The notes beneath the pieces were generated by a model. The model saw nothing but the letters and a program-made list of their open reading frames with translations. It was not told where the DNA came from and made no database searches. The position numbers and the translations under genes are program-made. A DNA stretch of 19,748 nucleotides, taken from NCBI GenBank assembly GCA_005239795.1, contig SBBH01000201.1, forward strand, positions 1-19,748, read 5' to 3'. Below, in pieces: positions 1-6,912 of the stretch. Origin of the DNA: Planctomycetales bacterium. Its GTDB lineage: Bacteria; Planctomycetota; SBBH01. Numbering within the stretch: position 1 is the stretch's first letter; every line of letters begins with the position of its first letter.

Positions 1-1
1 C

Positions 2-916
2 CGGTGCTGCACGTGCCGCTCCTGGTGCGCCTGCCCGACGGGAGCGGCGCGGGCCGCCGAGGCCGATTGGGTCGATAATTTCGAAGCCGCGAAGAAGCGG
101 GCCGCCCAGGAGGGGAAGGATCTTTTGATCGATTTCACCGGCTCCGACTGGTGCAGCTGGTGCCAGAAGCTCAAGAAAGAGGTTTTCGACGAAGAGACGT
201 TCAAGACCGGGGCGCCCAAGTTTTTCGTCCTGGTGGAGCTTGATTTTCCCTGTCAGAAGCAGATCGATCCCCAAGTGAAAGCCGAGAACGTGAAACTGAA
301 GGAGCAATTCGGGGTCCAGGGGTTTCCGTCGATCTTCCTGGCGGACGCCCAGGGGCGCCCCTATGCCCGCACCGGCTATCAACCGGGGGGAGCCGCCGGG
401 TATCTGAAACACTTAGACGAGCTGCGCGCCAAGAAGGGGGTCCGCGACGCGTTGCTCGCAAAGGCCGGATCGGCCCAGGGGGTCGAGAAGGCCAAGCTTC
501 TCGATGAGGCGCTGGCGAGTCTCGAGAAAAGCGGGGTCGGCGCCAGCTATGAAGGGATCGTTGACCAGATCATCGCGCTCGATGCGGCGAACACCGCGGG
601 GCTTAAGGCCAAGTACCAGGGGCGCCGGACCTTAAACGAGGTCGGGGCCGCGGCCAATGCCAGGGATTTCAGCGGTGCCCTGCAGAAGCTTGAGGCGTTT
701 ATCCAGAACGACGCGCCGACGGGGGTCTTGAAGCAGCAGGCGTTCTATATGAAGAGCATGCTTCTCAAACAGGAGGGGGACCCGGCGGGCGCCATCGAGG
801 CCTTGCAGACAGCCCATGATGCCGATCCGACAAGTCCTCAAGGCATACAGCTCGGGAAGATCCTCGAACAACTGAAGCAACAGGCCGAGCCGCCCGCTGA
901 AGGTATGCCGAAGTAG
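2..916 (+). CDS. Thioredoxin-fold protein with C-terminal TPR-like helices (5'-partial)
   Basis: The frame is open from the window edge, so the true start lies upstream. A TTG at 125 would cut away the first helix of the fold (around DWVDNFEAAKKRAAQEGK, bases 65-118), so it is unlikely to be the start. The protein has the Thioredoxin_7-type core: a WCSWC redox motif at about 155-170, followed by a KLKKEVF helix, and a cis-proline motif (GFPSIF) at about 320-337. The C-terminal third is helical and TPR-like (residues such as GDPAGAIEALQTAHDADP). By family it is probably an exported or periplasmic thiol-disulfide protein; an AARA-AEAD string at about 41-67 resembles a signal-peptidase site. The residues before it (RCCTCRSWCACP) are cysteine- and arginine-rich and unlike a signal peptide, so either a frameshift or an unusual N-terminus is possible. 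The family call is firm; substrate and partner are unknown. Confidence 0.8.
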   Translation, partial: RCCTCRSWCACPTGAARAAEADWVDNFEAAKKRAAQEGKDLLIDFTGSDWCSWCQKLKKEVFDEETFKTGAPKFFVLVELDFPCQKQIDPQVKAENVKLKEQFGVQGFPSIFLADAQGRPYARTGYQPGGAAGYLKHLDELRAKKGVRDALLAKAGSAQGVEKAKLLDEALASLEKSGVGASYEGIVDQIIALDAANTAGLKAKYQGRRTLNEVGAAANARDFSGALQKLEAFIQNDAPTGVLKQQAFYMKSMLLKQEGDPAGAIEALQTAHDADPTSPQGIQLGKILEQLKQQAEPPAEGMPK

Positions 917-923
917 GGCACGG

Positions 924-966
924 CAATGTGGTTTTTCAAGTAGGCTTTTCGATCGCCACATTGTGG
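924..966. repeat. Inverted repeat within a 9-bp direct repeat, intergenic
   Basis: CAATGTGG (924-931) is the exact reverse complement of CCACATTG (956-963), with a 24-base loop. The right arm also forms a near-palindrome, CCACATTGTGG (956-966). The 9-mer GGCACGGCA occurs at 917-925 and again at 965-973, flanking the structure. It lies just after the thioredoxin-like gene. The left arm is followed by five Ts, so it could act as a weak terminator or an operator-like site. Function is not established. Confidence 0.45.
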
Positions 967-1038
967 CACGGCACCTGCCCCGCTACTCTGGCGGCGATGC
1001 CCTGTCGCGTGCTTAGGATTCGCGCAAAACTAAAGGAA

Positions 1039-2061
1039 ATGTTCCCCGTGAAGGTCACGCAGGGCCATCCCCTTTTTAGGGTCGAAGAGGTCTCCTTCCG
1101 GAACGGTGGTGTCAGGCTTTCCGGATCCCTCCGGATTCCTGTGGCGTCGGGGCCCCATCCGGCTGTGGTGATGGTCCACGGGGAAGGGCCTGCCGATCGG
1201 GAGATGTGGGGCTTGGCGCCCAGCGACTATTTCGCCCAGCGCGGTATCGCGGTCCTGACGTACGACAAGCGCGGTGTGGGGGGTTCCACCGGGGACTGGA
1301 AAACCGCGACATTTCACGAACTGGTTGAGGATGTTCTTGCGGGCGTCGAATTTTTTAAGGGTCGCAAAGAGATCGACGTGCGCAAGATCGGTCTCTGGGG
1401 AATCAGCCAGGGAGGATGGCTGTGTCCCATGGCTGCGGCGTGCTCTAGCGACATTGCATTTTTGGTGATCGTGGGAGCTCCCTCAGGGACAGTGAGAGAA
1501 CAACAACTCCAGCGTGTTGTGCATGAGATTCTCGCTAGAGGTTATTCTCGCGAAAAGGCTGAAGAAGCTCTTGCGGAGTATCGGGGCTTATATGATTTGT
1601 TCGAGGATCCCCTGCAGAGTGATGCTCAAGTGAAAAGAGCTTGCCGAGCGTGTCAAGCTCAATGGTGGTGGGAATCCATTCAACCCGGGATAACGGCAGA
1701 ATATTTTTTTGAGATGTTGAGTGGGACTTTGCGCAACCCCAGGCCAGAGTCCAAAATTCACCCCGATTCTGTAATCGATCCGCGCACAATCCTTCCAAAA
1801 GTTCAATGTCCTGTTCTGGCTATCTACGGAGAAAAAGATCGCTCTATTCCTCCTGAAACGAACGCGCCTCTTCTAGAACGCTATCTTAAGGAGGGCGGGA
1901 ACCAGGACGTCACCGTTCGGGTGTTTCCCAACGCAAACCATGTGCTCCTTCTGTGCAGAACCGGAAGCCAATTTGAGCTCAGGCGCATGCTTTGTGATGA
2001 GGAGAAAAGAAGTTTTGCCGCCGGCTACTTCGAAGAAATGGCCGAATGGATTTTGAGGTGA
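1039..2061 (+). CDS. Alpha/beta hydrolase (serine esterase/peptidase-like)
   Basis: This 340-residue protein has the alpha/beta-hydrolase fold. The nucleophile elbow GISQG puts Ser at residue 123, the acid is probably Asp267 in YGEKDRSIPP, and the base is His301 in FPNANHVLLL. An HGEGP segment (47-51) fits the oxyanion-hole region, and a helical cap lies at about 155-245. Family members hydrolyse esters, peptides or lactones; the substrate cannot be told. The start is uncertain. ATG 1039 is chosen, but GTG 1048 has a better-spaced AAAGGA (1032-1037). The frame is also open to GTG 928, but that extension crosses the inverted repeat and does not look like protein. There is no signal peptide. 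The gene is AT-richer than its neighbours: 1681-1740 is 29/60 GC against 40/60 for 4321-4380, suggesting transfer. Confidence 0.85.
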   Translation: MFPVKVTQGHPLFRVEEVSFRNGGVRLSGSLRIPVASGPHPAVVMVHGEGPADREMWGLAPSDYFAQRGIAVLTYDKRGVGGSTGDWKTATFHELVEDVLAGVEFFKGRKEIDVRKIGLWGISQGGWLCPMAAACSSDIAFLVIVGAPSGTVREQQLQRVVHEILARGYSREKAEEALAEYRGLYDLFEDPLQSDAQVKRACRACQAQWWWESIQPGITAEYFFEMLSGTLRNPRPESKIHPDSVIDPRTILPKVQCPVLAIYGEKDRSIPPETNAPLLERYLKEGGNQDVTVRVFPNANHVLLLCRTGSQFELRRMLCDEEKRSFAAGYFEEMAEWILR

Positions 2062-2078
2062 GTCTTTCGCTGAAGACA

Positions 2079-2107
2079 TTCAAAGAAAAGGAACAAGATC
2101 ATATATC
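2079..2107 (+). promoter_or_regulatory. Possible promoter for the GT2 gene
   Basis: TTCAAA (2079-2084), a 17-base spacer and TATATC (2102-2107) lie in the AT-rich gap between the hydrolase and the glycosyltransferase. Transcription would start near 2114, leaving a leader under 10 nt before ATG 2123. The match to a sigma-70 consensus is modest, and local AT richness makes chance matches likely. Confidence 0.3.
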
Positions 2108-2122
2108 GTTGAAAGCCCATCG

Positions 2123-3295
2123 ATGAATCCTTGCCTTTCCATCATTGTCGTTACGCACAACGGCCGCAATTACCTCGCGCAGCTCTTGGCGTCCCTCTGC
2201 AGTCAAGCTAGAAACGGTTTTTCCATTGAGACGTTGGTTGTGGACAACGCCTCCCGCGACGGTACGGCGGCGTGGCTCGCGCGGGAATTTCCGGAAGTTC
2301 GCTTGTTAACGAACGCTCGCAATGAAGGCTTTGCCGGCCCATGCAACCGCGCGGCGTCGGAGGCGCGCAGTGAATGGCTTGCATTTGTCAACAATGACAT
2401 GACGCTTGAACCCGGGTGGCTGGCGGCGATGTACACCCGGGCGCGCTCTGGCGCCGCCAGCGCCTATGCGGGGAAGATCCTCAACGCGGACGGGCGCCGC
2501 GTGCATTTTGCTGGGGGAGGGTTGAATTTCTACGGCGCTGGCTTCCATACGGACTTCGACCAGCCTGTGGAGAGATGCCCTGCTGGGCCTGATGAGCTCC
2601 TCTATGCCTGTGGAGCATCGATGCTCGTGCGGCGCGACGTGTTTTTGGACGCGGAAGGGTTCGATCCGGACTATTTCGCCTACTACGAGGACGTGGATTT
2701 CAGCTGGCGCCTGCGCCTCTTCGGGCATCGCATTCTTTATGCTCCGGAGGCCGTCTCCAGGCATGTCCATCAGGGAACCTCCGGGCGCTTCTCTAGTGTG
2801 AAAACGTTTTATCATTGCGAGCGAAACGTCCTGTTCACGCTGGTCAAGAACCTTTCCGACGAGAACCTGTACCGAATTCTCTGCGCAGCGCTTCTCTTCG
2901 CGAACCGCCGGGGGGTGATAAGCTACCCCCTTTGGGTCCCTGATTTTTCCTTTCCAGACGAGGCTCCCCCAGCACGCAGTCGCCCGGTGCGCACTCCGCG
3001 GGCTCTGTTCCGAAAGGCTAAGAGGTTTTTGGCGAAGCCACTTTTGATGTCTTTTTTGACGCCTTATGGAGAAGCCCTGAGCCGAAGTTGGGCGATCGAC
3101 GCTGTCCTGTCGCAAGCAGAGACGCTTTGGAAAAAACGGCGTCGCGTTCAAGCCCGTCGGCTTGTTTCCGATGAGGAAATATTTCGGCTTTTCCGGGATC
3201 CGCTATTTACGCCCTGTGAGGATCCGACCTATACGAAGCTCCAGAAGCTTCTCTTCAATGTATGGGAGATCGACAAGTTGTTCCTGCCGGGATGA
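2123..3295 (+). CDS. Family 2 glycosyltransferase (rhamnosyltransferase-like)
   Basis: This 390-residue protein is a GT-A-fold glycosyltransferase of family GT2, resembling the dTDP-rhamnosyl/galactofuranosyl transferase group. It has the N-terminal strand SIIVVTHNGRNYL, a nucleotide-binding VVDNASRDGT with Asp41, an NND metal-binding triad at 90-92 (the DxD equivalent), and a YYEDVDFSWRL segment with the likely catalytic base in ED at 189-190. HVHQGTSGR at about 214-222 is the usual element that follows. The remaining roughly 150 residues are basic and have no recognised domain. It probably acts at the inner face of the cytoplasmic membrane on a polysaccharide or O-antigen acceptor. No other polysaccharide gene adjoins it, so it is a solitary GT next to a hydrolase. 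ATG 2123 is used; the upstream ribosome site is weak (GAAAG). Confidence 0.9.
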   Translation: MNPCLSIIVVTHNGRNYLAQLLASLCSQARNGFSIETLVVDNASRDGTAAWLAREFPEVRLLTNARNEGFAGPCNRAASEARSEWLAFVNNDMTLEPGWLAAMYTRARSGAASAYAGKILNADGRRVHFAGGGLNFYGAGFHTDFDQPVERCPAGPDELLYACGASMLVRRDVFLDAEGFDPDYFAYYEDVDFSWRLRLFGHRILYAPEAVSRHVHQGTSGRFSSVKTFYHCERNVLFTLVKNLSDENLYRILCAALLFANRRGVISYPLWVPDFSFPDEAPPARSRPVRTPRALFRKAKRFLAKPLLMSFLTPYGEALSRSWAIDAVLSQAETLWKKRRRVQARRLVSDEEIFRLFRDPLFTPCEDPTYTKLQKLLFNVWEIDKLFLPG

Positions 3296-3303
3296 GTCAA
3301 GGT

Positions 3304-3309
3304 TAGGAT
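3304..3309 (+). promoter_or_regulatory. Possible -10 element before glmU
   Basis: TAGGAT ends 9 nt before GTG 3319 (12 nt before the alternative GTG 3322). TTCCTG at 3281-3286 could be a weak -35 with 17-base spacing. No Shine-Dalgarno sequence is clear, so a nearly leaderless message is possible. It resembles the better-supported cases at 8557 and 12185. Confidence 0.3.
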
Positions 3310-3318
3310 CATTAGATT

Positions 3319-4620
3319 GTGGTGAGACGACCTCTAGCCGGCGTGATCCTGGCGGCGGGGCTAGGCGAGCGGATGCGCTCTGAGCTGCCCAAGATCCTCC
3401 ATCCGATGGCGGGGTTCCCGATGGTGGGGCATGTCATCCGGGCCTTCCGCGAGGCGCGGGTGGACCGGATCGTCGTCGTCCTGGGGGCTGGAAGCGGCGC
3501 CGTGCGGGAGGCGCTCTCTTCCTATCGCGTGACGTTTGCCGTTCAGAAGCACCGTCGCGGCACCGCCGACGCCCTCGCGGCTGCGCGGGGGGCGCTTGCC
3601 GGCTTCCGGGGGGAACTCCTCGTGGCCTGCGCCGATGCGCCGCTCGTGACGGGCGCGACCCTGCGCGAATTCCTGGCCGGCCACCGGCGGGAAAAAGCCT
3701 CCTTGAGCGTCTGCGCCTTTATGGCGGCCGACCCGGCCGGCTACGGCCGCGTGGTGTCCGGCGCCGGCGCCGACACAGGGAGAGCGCCGATCGTCCGGAT
3801 CGTGGAGGATCGCGAAGCTTCGGACGAGGAAAGGCGCGCGAGGCGCGTCAACAGCGGCGTCTATTGCTTCGCCGTGCCCGACATCTTCCGGGATCTCGCT
3901 CGCATCCGCCCCTCGGCGGTGGGCGGCGAGCTGTATCTGACGGAGGCGGTCCGGATCGCTTCGGAAAACGGGCGGAGGGTCCGCATCTGGGATTCCCCCG
4001 ACCCCGAGGAGTTCCTGGGTGTCAACACGCCGGCGGAGTTCGCCCGAGCCGCGCGGATTCTGCGGTTACGCCTCGTGGCCTGGCATCAAGCCCGGGGCGT
4101 TCGGATCCTGGACCCCGACTCGGTTTGGATCGACGCCGACGTCGCGATCGGTCCTGACACGGTGGTCTATCCGTTCACGGTGATCGAGAAAGGGGTCCGG
4201 ATCGGCCGGGGATGCGCGGTGGGGCCGTTCGCGCGCCTGCGGGGTAGGACGGTCCTCGCCGACGGCGCCGAGATTGGGAATTTCGTCGAGGTGAAATCGA
4301 GCCGCATTGGAAAACGGACAAAGGCGAAGCATCTGGCCTACCTCGGAGACGGCCTGGTGGGGGACAGCGCCAACATCGGCGCGGGGACGATCCTGGCCAA
4401 CTATGACGGCAAGAATAAGTGGCCCACCCGGATCGGCGCGGGCGCTTTCATCGGGAGCGGCGCGATCCTGGTGGCGCCGGTCGCCGTGGGGGCCAAGGCC
4501 TTGGTCGGAGCCGGCGCGGTCGTCACGCGGGGGCGCAACGTCCCCGCGGGGGCGGTTGTGGCGGGGGTCCCCGCGAAGCCGCTTGTCAGAAAAAAGCCGC
4601 CTTCCCGTCGGCGACTTTGA
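3319..4620 (+). CDS. glmU: Bifunctional GlmU: GlcN-1-P acetyltransferase / GlcNAc-1-P uridyltransferase
   Basis: GlmU makes UDP-N-acetylglucosamine in the cytosol from glucosamine-1-phosphate, acetyl-CoA and UTP, feeding peptidoglycan and lipopolysaccharide. The N-terminal uridyltransferase domain (about 1-245) has LAAGLGERMRSELPKILHP (11-29; Glu17 sits where Thr is common), QKHRRGTADA (76-85), metal-binding Asp106 in CADAPL, and GYGRVV (141-146). The C-terminal left-handed beta-helix (about 265-425) carries isoleucine-patch hexapeptide repeats, the acetyltransferase segment KAKHLAYLGD with likely catalytic His338, and NIGAGTILANYDGKNK (352-367). At 433 residues it is slightly shorter than E. 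coli GlmU (456). GTG 3319 is used; GTG 3322 is equally possible and costs one residue. It sits 23 bases after the GT2 gene and 45 before prs. Confidence 0.97.
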   Translation: MVRRPLAGVILAAGLGERMRSELPKILHPMAGFPMVGHVIRAFREARVDRIVVVLGAGSGAVREALSSYRVTFAVQKHRRGTADALAAARGALAGFRGELLVACADAPLVTGATLREFLAGHRREKASLSVCAFMAADPAGYGRVVSGAGADTGRAPIVRIVEDREASDEERRARRVNSGVYCFAVPDIFRDLARIRPSAVGGELYLTEAVRIASENGRRVRIWDSPDPEEFLGVNTPAEFARAARILRLRLVAWHQARGVRILDPDSVWIDADVAIGPDTVVYPFTVIEKGVRIGRGCAVGPFARLRGRTVLADGAEIGNFVEVKSSRIGKRTKAKHLAYLGDGLVGDSANIGAGTILANYDGKNKWPTRIGAGAFIGSGAILVAPVAVGAKALVGAGAVVTRGRNVPAGAVVAGVPAKPLVRKKPPSRRRL

Positions 4621-4622
4621 AA

Positions 4623-4651
4623 TTGCGTTTTTGACGGGTCTCTGTTACTTT
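4623..4651 (+). promoter_or_regulatory. Probable sigma-70-type promoter for prs
   Basis: TTGCGT (4623-4628), a 17-base spacer and TACTTT (4646-4651) fill the short glmU-prs gap. The predicted start near 4658 leaves about 8 nt before ATG 4666. No Shine-Dalgarno sequence is present there, consistent with a very short leader. It would drive the prs - L25 - pth - zinc-ribbon run. Confidence 0.5.
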
Positions 4652-4665
4652 TCCCGGCTCTCGCC

Positions 4666-5616
4666 ATGGGCATCGACAAGCCGGATCTCCTAATCTTCAG
4701 CGGCAACGCCCATCCCCAACTGGCGGCCGAAATCTGCAGCTATCTGCGGATCGCTTCCGGCAAGGCGACGGTGGGCCGCTTCCCCGACGGCGAGATCGAC
4801 CTCAAGATCGAGAACGACGTCCGCGGCGTGGATGTCTACGTCGTCCAGCCGACCTGTCCGCCCGTCAACGACAACCTGATGGAGCTTCTGCTGATGATCG
4901 ACTGCTTGAAGCGGGCCTCCGCTGACCGGATCACTGCGGTGATCCCGTACTTCGGCTACGCCCGCAAGGACCGCAAGGACGAGGGACGGGTCCCCATCAG
5001 TGCCAAGATGGTCGCCAACCTCATCGCCCAGACAGGGATCGACCGGGTCCTGACGGTTGATCTGCATGCCACACAGATCCAGGGGTTTTTCGACATTCCC
5101 GTCGACCACCTTTTCGCCAGCCCCTTGATCGGCGACCACTTCCGGAAGATGTCGATCCCCGACCTTGTCGTGGTCTCGAGCGACGTGGGGGGGATCAAGA
5201 TGGCCCGCGCCTATGCGAAGCGCTTGAACGGCGAGCTCGCGATCGTCGACAAGCGCCGCGCGGGCCCCGCCGAGACGGAGGTCATGAACCTCATCGGCCA
5301 GGTCGAGGGGAAAAACGTCCTCATCATCGACGACCTGATCTCGACGGCCGGGACGATCTGCGACGCCGCCGGAGCCGTCAAGAAGCATGGCGCCAAGAGC
5401 ATCTATATCGCCGCGACGCACCCCGTGATGTGCGGCCCCGCCTGGAAGCGCTTGGCGGAGGCTCCCGTCAAGAAGCTCGTTGTCACGAACACGATCCCGG
5501 TCGAGCTGCCGGAGCGTTTTGCCGTCCCCGTCGAGGTGCTCTCGATCGCGCCGCTTCTGGGCGAGGCGATCCGGCGGATCCATCTGAACCTGTCGGTCAG
5601 CGCCTTGTTCACATAG
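4666..5616 (+). CDS. prs: Ribose-phosphate pyrophosphokinase (PRPP synthetase)
   Basis: This enzyme makes 5-phosphoribosyl-1-pyrophosphate from ribose-5-phosphate and ATP for purine, pyrimidine, histidine, tryptophan and NAD synthesis. The 316 residues match the usual class I length. Diagnostic motifs are FSGNAHPQLA (11-20), GRFPDGEI (37-44), the flexible catalytic loop YARKDRKDEGRVP (98-110), VDLHA with His134, SSDVGG (171-176), DKRR (195-198), and the PRPP-binding loop LIIDDLISTAGT (219-230). ATG 4666 begins the usual N-terminus (DLLIFSGNAHP) directly. It is followed 31 bases later by the L25 gene, a neighbourhood common in bacteria (glmU-prs-L25-pth). Confidence 0.97.
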   Translation: MGIDKPDLLIFSGNAHPQLAAEICSYLRIASGKATVGRFPDGEIDLKIENDVRGVDVYVVQPTCPPVNDNLMELLLMIDCLKRASADRITAVIPYFGYARKDRKDEGRVPISAKMVANLIAQTGIDRVLTVDLHATQIQGFFDIPVDHLFASPLIGDHFRKMSIPDLVVVSSDVGGIKMARAYAKRLNGELAIVDKRRAGPAETEVMNLIGQVEGKNVLIIDDLISTAGTICDAAGAVKKHGAKSIYIAATHPVMCGPAWKRLAEAPVKKLVVTNTIPVELPERFAVPVEVLSIAPLLGEAIRRIHLNLSVSALFT

Positions 5617-5634
5617 CGGGTAGAAGAGAGGAGT

Positions 5635-5642
5635 GGAGGAGA
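5635..5642 (+). promoter_or_regulatory. Ribosome binding site deciding the L25 start
   Basis: GGAGGAGA lies 8 nt (from GGAGG) before ATG 5648. It rules in this ATG over an in-frame GTG at 5633 that would sit inside or upstream of the site. Confidence 0.8.
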
Positions 5643-5647
5643 GACGT

Positions 5648-6367
5648 ATGCAGACGCCCAAGTTGAAAGCCCAACCGCGATCGACCCGCGGGTCGCGGTC
5701 CATGCATAAACTGCGTGGGGAGGGGCAGATTCCCGCGGTCCTTTACGGCCGGGGGGAAGAGGTGGTGTCGCTCACCCTGGCGGCCAAGGATATGAAGGAG
5801 ATTCTCAAATCCCACACCCGCGCGGTGACACTGTCCATCGGAGGAAAAGAGGAAGCGGCTCTGCTCCAGGAAGTGCAGACGCATCCCGTCCGCGGGGAAA
5901 TTTTGCACATCGATTTCACTAGGATCGCGCTCGACACGGCGGTCCATGTCAAGGTCCCCGTCATCCTGAAGGGGATTCCGGTCGGCGTCGCGACGGGAGG
6001 CGGCGTCCTCGACCAGCAGGTCCACGAGGTCGAGATCGAATGCCTTCCCACGAGGATCCCCGAGCAGATCACGGTCAAGATCGAGCATTTGGAGATCGGC
6101 AAGACCCTGCACGCCGAGTCGCTGCCGCTCCCCGAGGGGGTGAAGCTCTTGGTCGAGAAGGAGCGCGCGATCGCCACCGTCCATCCGCCCAAGCAGGTCG
6201 TCGAGGAGGCCGCGCCTGCCGCCGAGGTGGCGATGCAGCCGGAGGTCATCGGTCAGAAGGAGCGGGAGGAGCGCGCCAAGGAAAAGGACAAGAAGGGCGG
6301 CAAGGAGGAGGAGGGCGGCGGAAAAGAGAAGGAGCCTTTGGGAGAGAAGAAAGCGGAGAAAAAATAG
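5648..6367 (+). CDS. rplY: 50S ribosomal protein L25, CTC/TL5 two-domain form
   Basis: This 239-residue protein is the long (general stress protein CTC/TL5) form of bL25, which binds 5S rRNA in the 50S subunit. The N-terminal 5S-binding domain covers about 1-95, with RGSRSMHKLRGEGQIPAVLYG (residues 14-34) and VQTHPVRGEILHIDF (76-90). The C-terminal beta domain covers about 96-180, with VPVILKGIPVGVATGGGVLDQ and EVEIECLPTRIPEQI. After about residue 185 comes an AEVAMQPEV linker and a very charged Lys/Glu-rich tail (about 203-239), probably disordered and perhaps RNA- or ribosome-contacting. ATG 5648 is fixed by GGAGGAGA upstream. It is co-directional with prs, and pth follows 8 bases later. 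Confidence 0.95.
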   Translation: MQTPKLKAQPRSTRGSRSMHKLRGEGQIPAVLYGRGEEVVSLTLAAKDMKEILKSHTRAVTLSIGGKEEAALLQEVQTHPVRGEILHIDFTRIALDTAVHVKVPVILKGIPVGVATGGGVLDQQVHEVEIECLPTRIPEQITVKIEHLEIGKTLHAESLPLPEGVKLLVEKERAIATVHPPKQVVEEAAPAAEVAMQPEVIGQKEREERAKEKDKKGGKEEEGGGKEKEPLGEKKAEKK

Positions 6368-6375
6368 AGCCAGGG

Positions 6376-6912
6376 ATGAAAATCGTGGTCGGGCTGGGGA
6401 ATCCGGGCACCGAATACCGCGGAACACGGCACAACGTTGGCTTTGCGGTCGTCGATCGATTCGCCGAGATCCAGCATTTGGAATGGGGGGCCACGCGTTT
6501 CGAGTCCGCCTGGGCGAGCGGCCGAGTAGGAGGGAGGACCGTCGCCATCATGAAGCCCCAGACCTACATGAACCTGTCCGGGCGCGCGGTGCACCAGGCG
6601 GTTTCATTTTACAAGATCACTGCGGAGGCGGTCCTCGTGGTTTGCGACGATTTCCACATTCCCCTGGGGACATTGCGGTTCCGCCGGAGGGGCTCAAGCG
6701 GCGGCCAGAAGGGGCTCGATTCGATCCTCACGGAATTCGCGACCGAGGATGTGCCGCGCTTGCGTTTCGGCGTAGGGCCGTTGCCTGAGGGGCGCGACGC
6801 CAGCGATTTTGTCCTCTCGCGCTTCACGGCGGCCGAGCGGGAGACGGCCCGCCAGACGGTTGAAACAGCAGCCGACCGGGTGCGCGATTGGGCCGGAGGA
6901 AAGGACGCATGA
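6376..6912 (+). CDS. pth: Peptidyl-tRNA hydrolase
   Basis: Pth hydrolyses the ester bond of peptidyl-tRNAs released from stalled ribosomes and recycles tRNA in the cytosol. The 178 residues show GLGNPGTEY (6-14), catalytic His19 in TRHNVGF, KPQTYMNLSG with Asn66 (60-69), and DDFHIPLGTLRFR (91-103). One usually conserved stretch, GGHNGL, reads GGQKGL here (109-114), so the substrate-positioning His-Asn pair of E. coli is replaced. Variants at this spot exist in other bacteria, so activity is still likely. ATG 6376 begins MKIVVGLGNPG, the typical N-terminus. The stop overlaps the next start as ATGA (6909-6912), implying translational coupling to the zinc-ribbon gene. Confidence 0.96.
   Translation: MKIVVGLGNPGTEYRGTRHNVGFAVVDRFAEIQHLEWGATRFESAWASGRVGGRTVAIMKPQTYMNLSGRAVHQAVSFYKITAEAVLVVCDDFHIPLGTLRFRRRGSSGGQKGLDSILTEFATEDVPRLRFGVGPLPEGRDASDFVLSRFTAAERETARQTVETAADRVRDWAGGKDA
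6895..6905 (+). promoter_or_regulatory. Ribosome binding site for the zinc-ribbon gene
   Basis: GGAGGAAAGGA lies inside the end of pth; its GGAGG is 9 nt before ATG 6909. Together with the ATGA overlap it supports that start. Confidence 0.7.

Noticed and set aside
928..1038. N-terminal extension of the hydrolase from GTG 928
   Set aside because: It runs through the inverted repeat, has no ribosome site and no resemblance to the family's N-terminus.
4604..4638. CCCGTC/GACGGG inverted repeat after glmU as a terminator
   Set aside because: Six base pairs with a 23-base loop and no following T-tract; it also starts inside glmU.
4631..4651. TTGACG as -35 for the prs promoter
   Set aside because: Only 9 bases separate it from TACTTT; TTGCGT at 4623 has the correct 17-base spacing.
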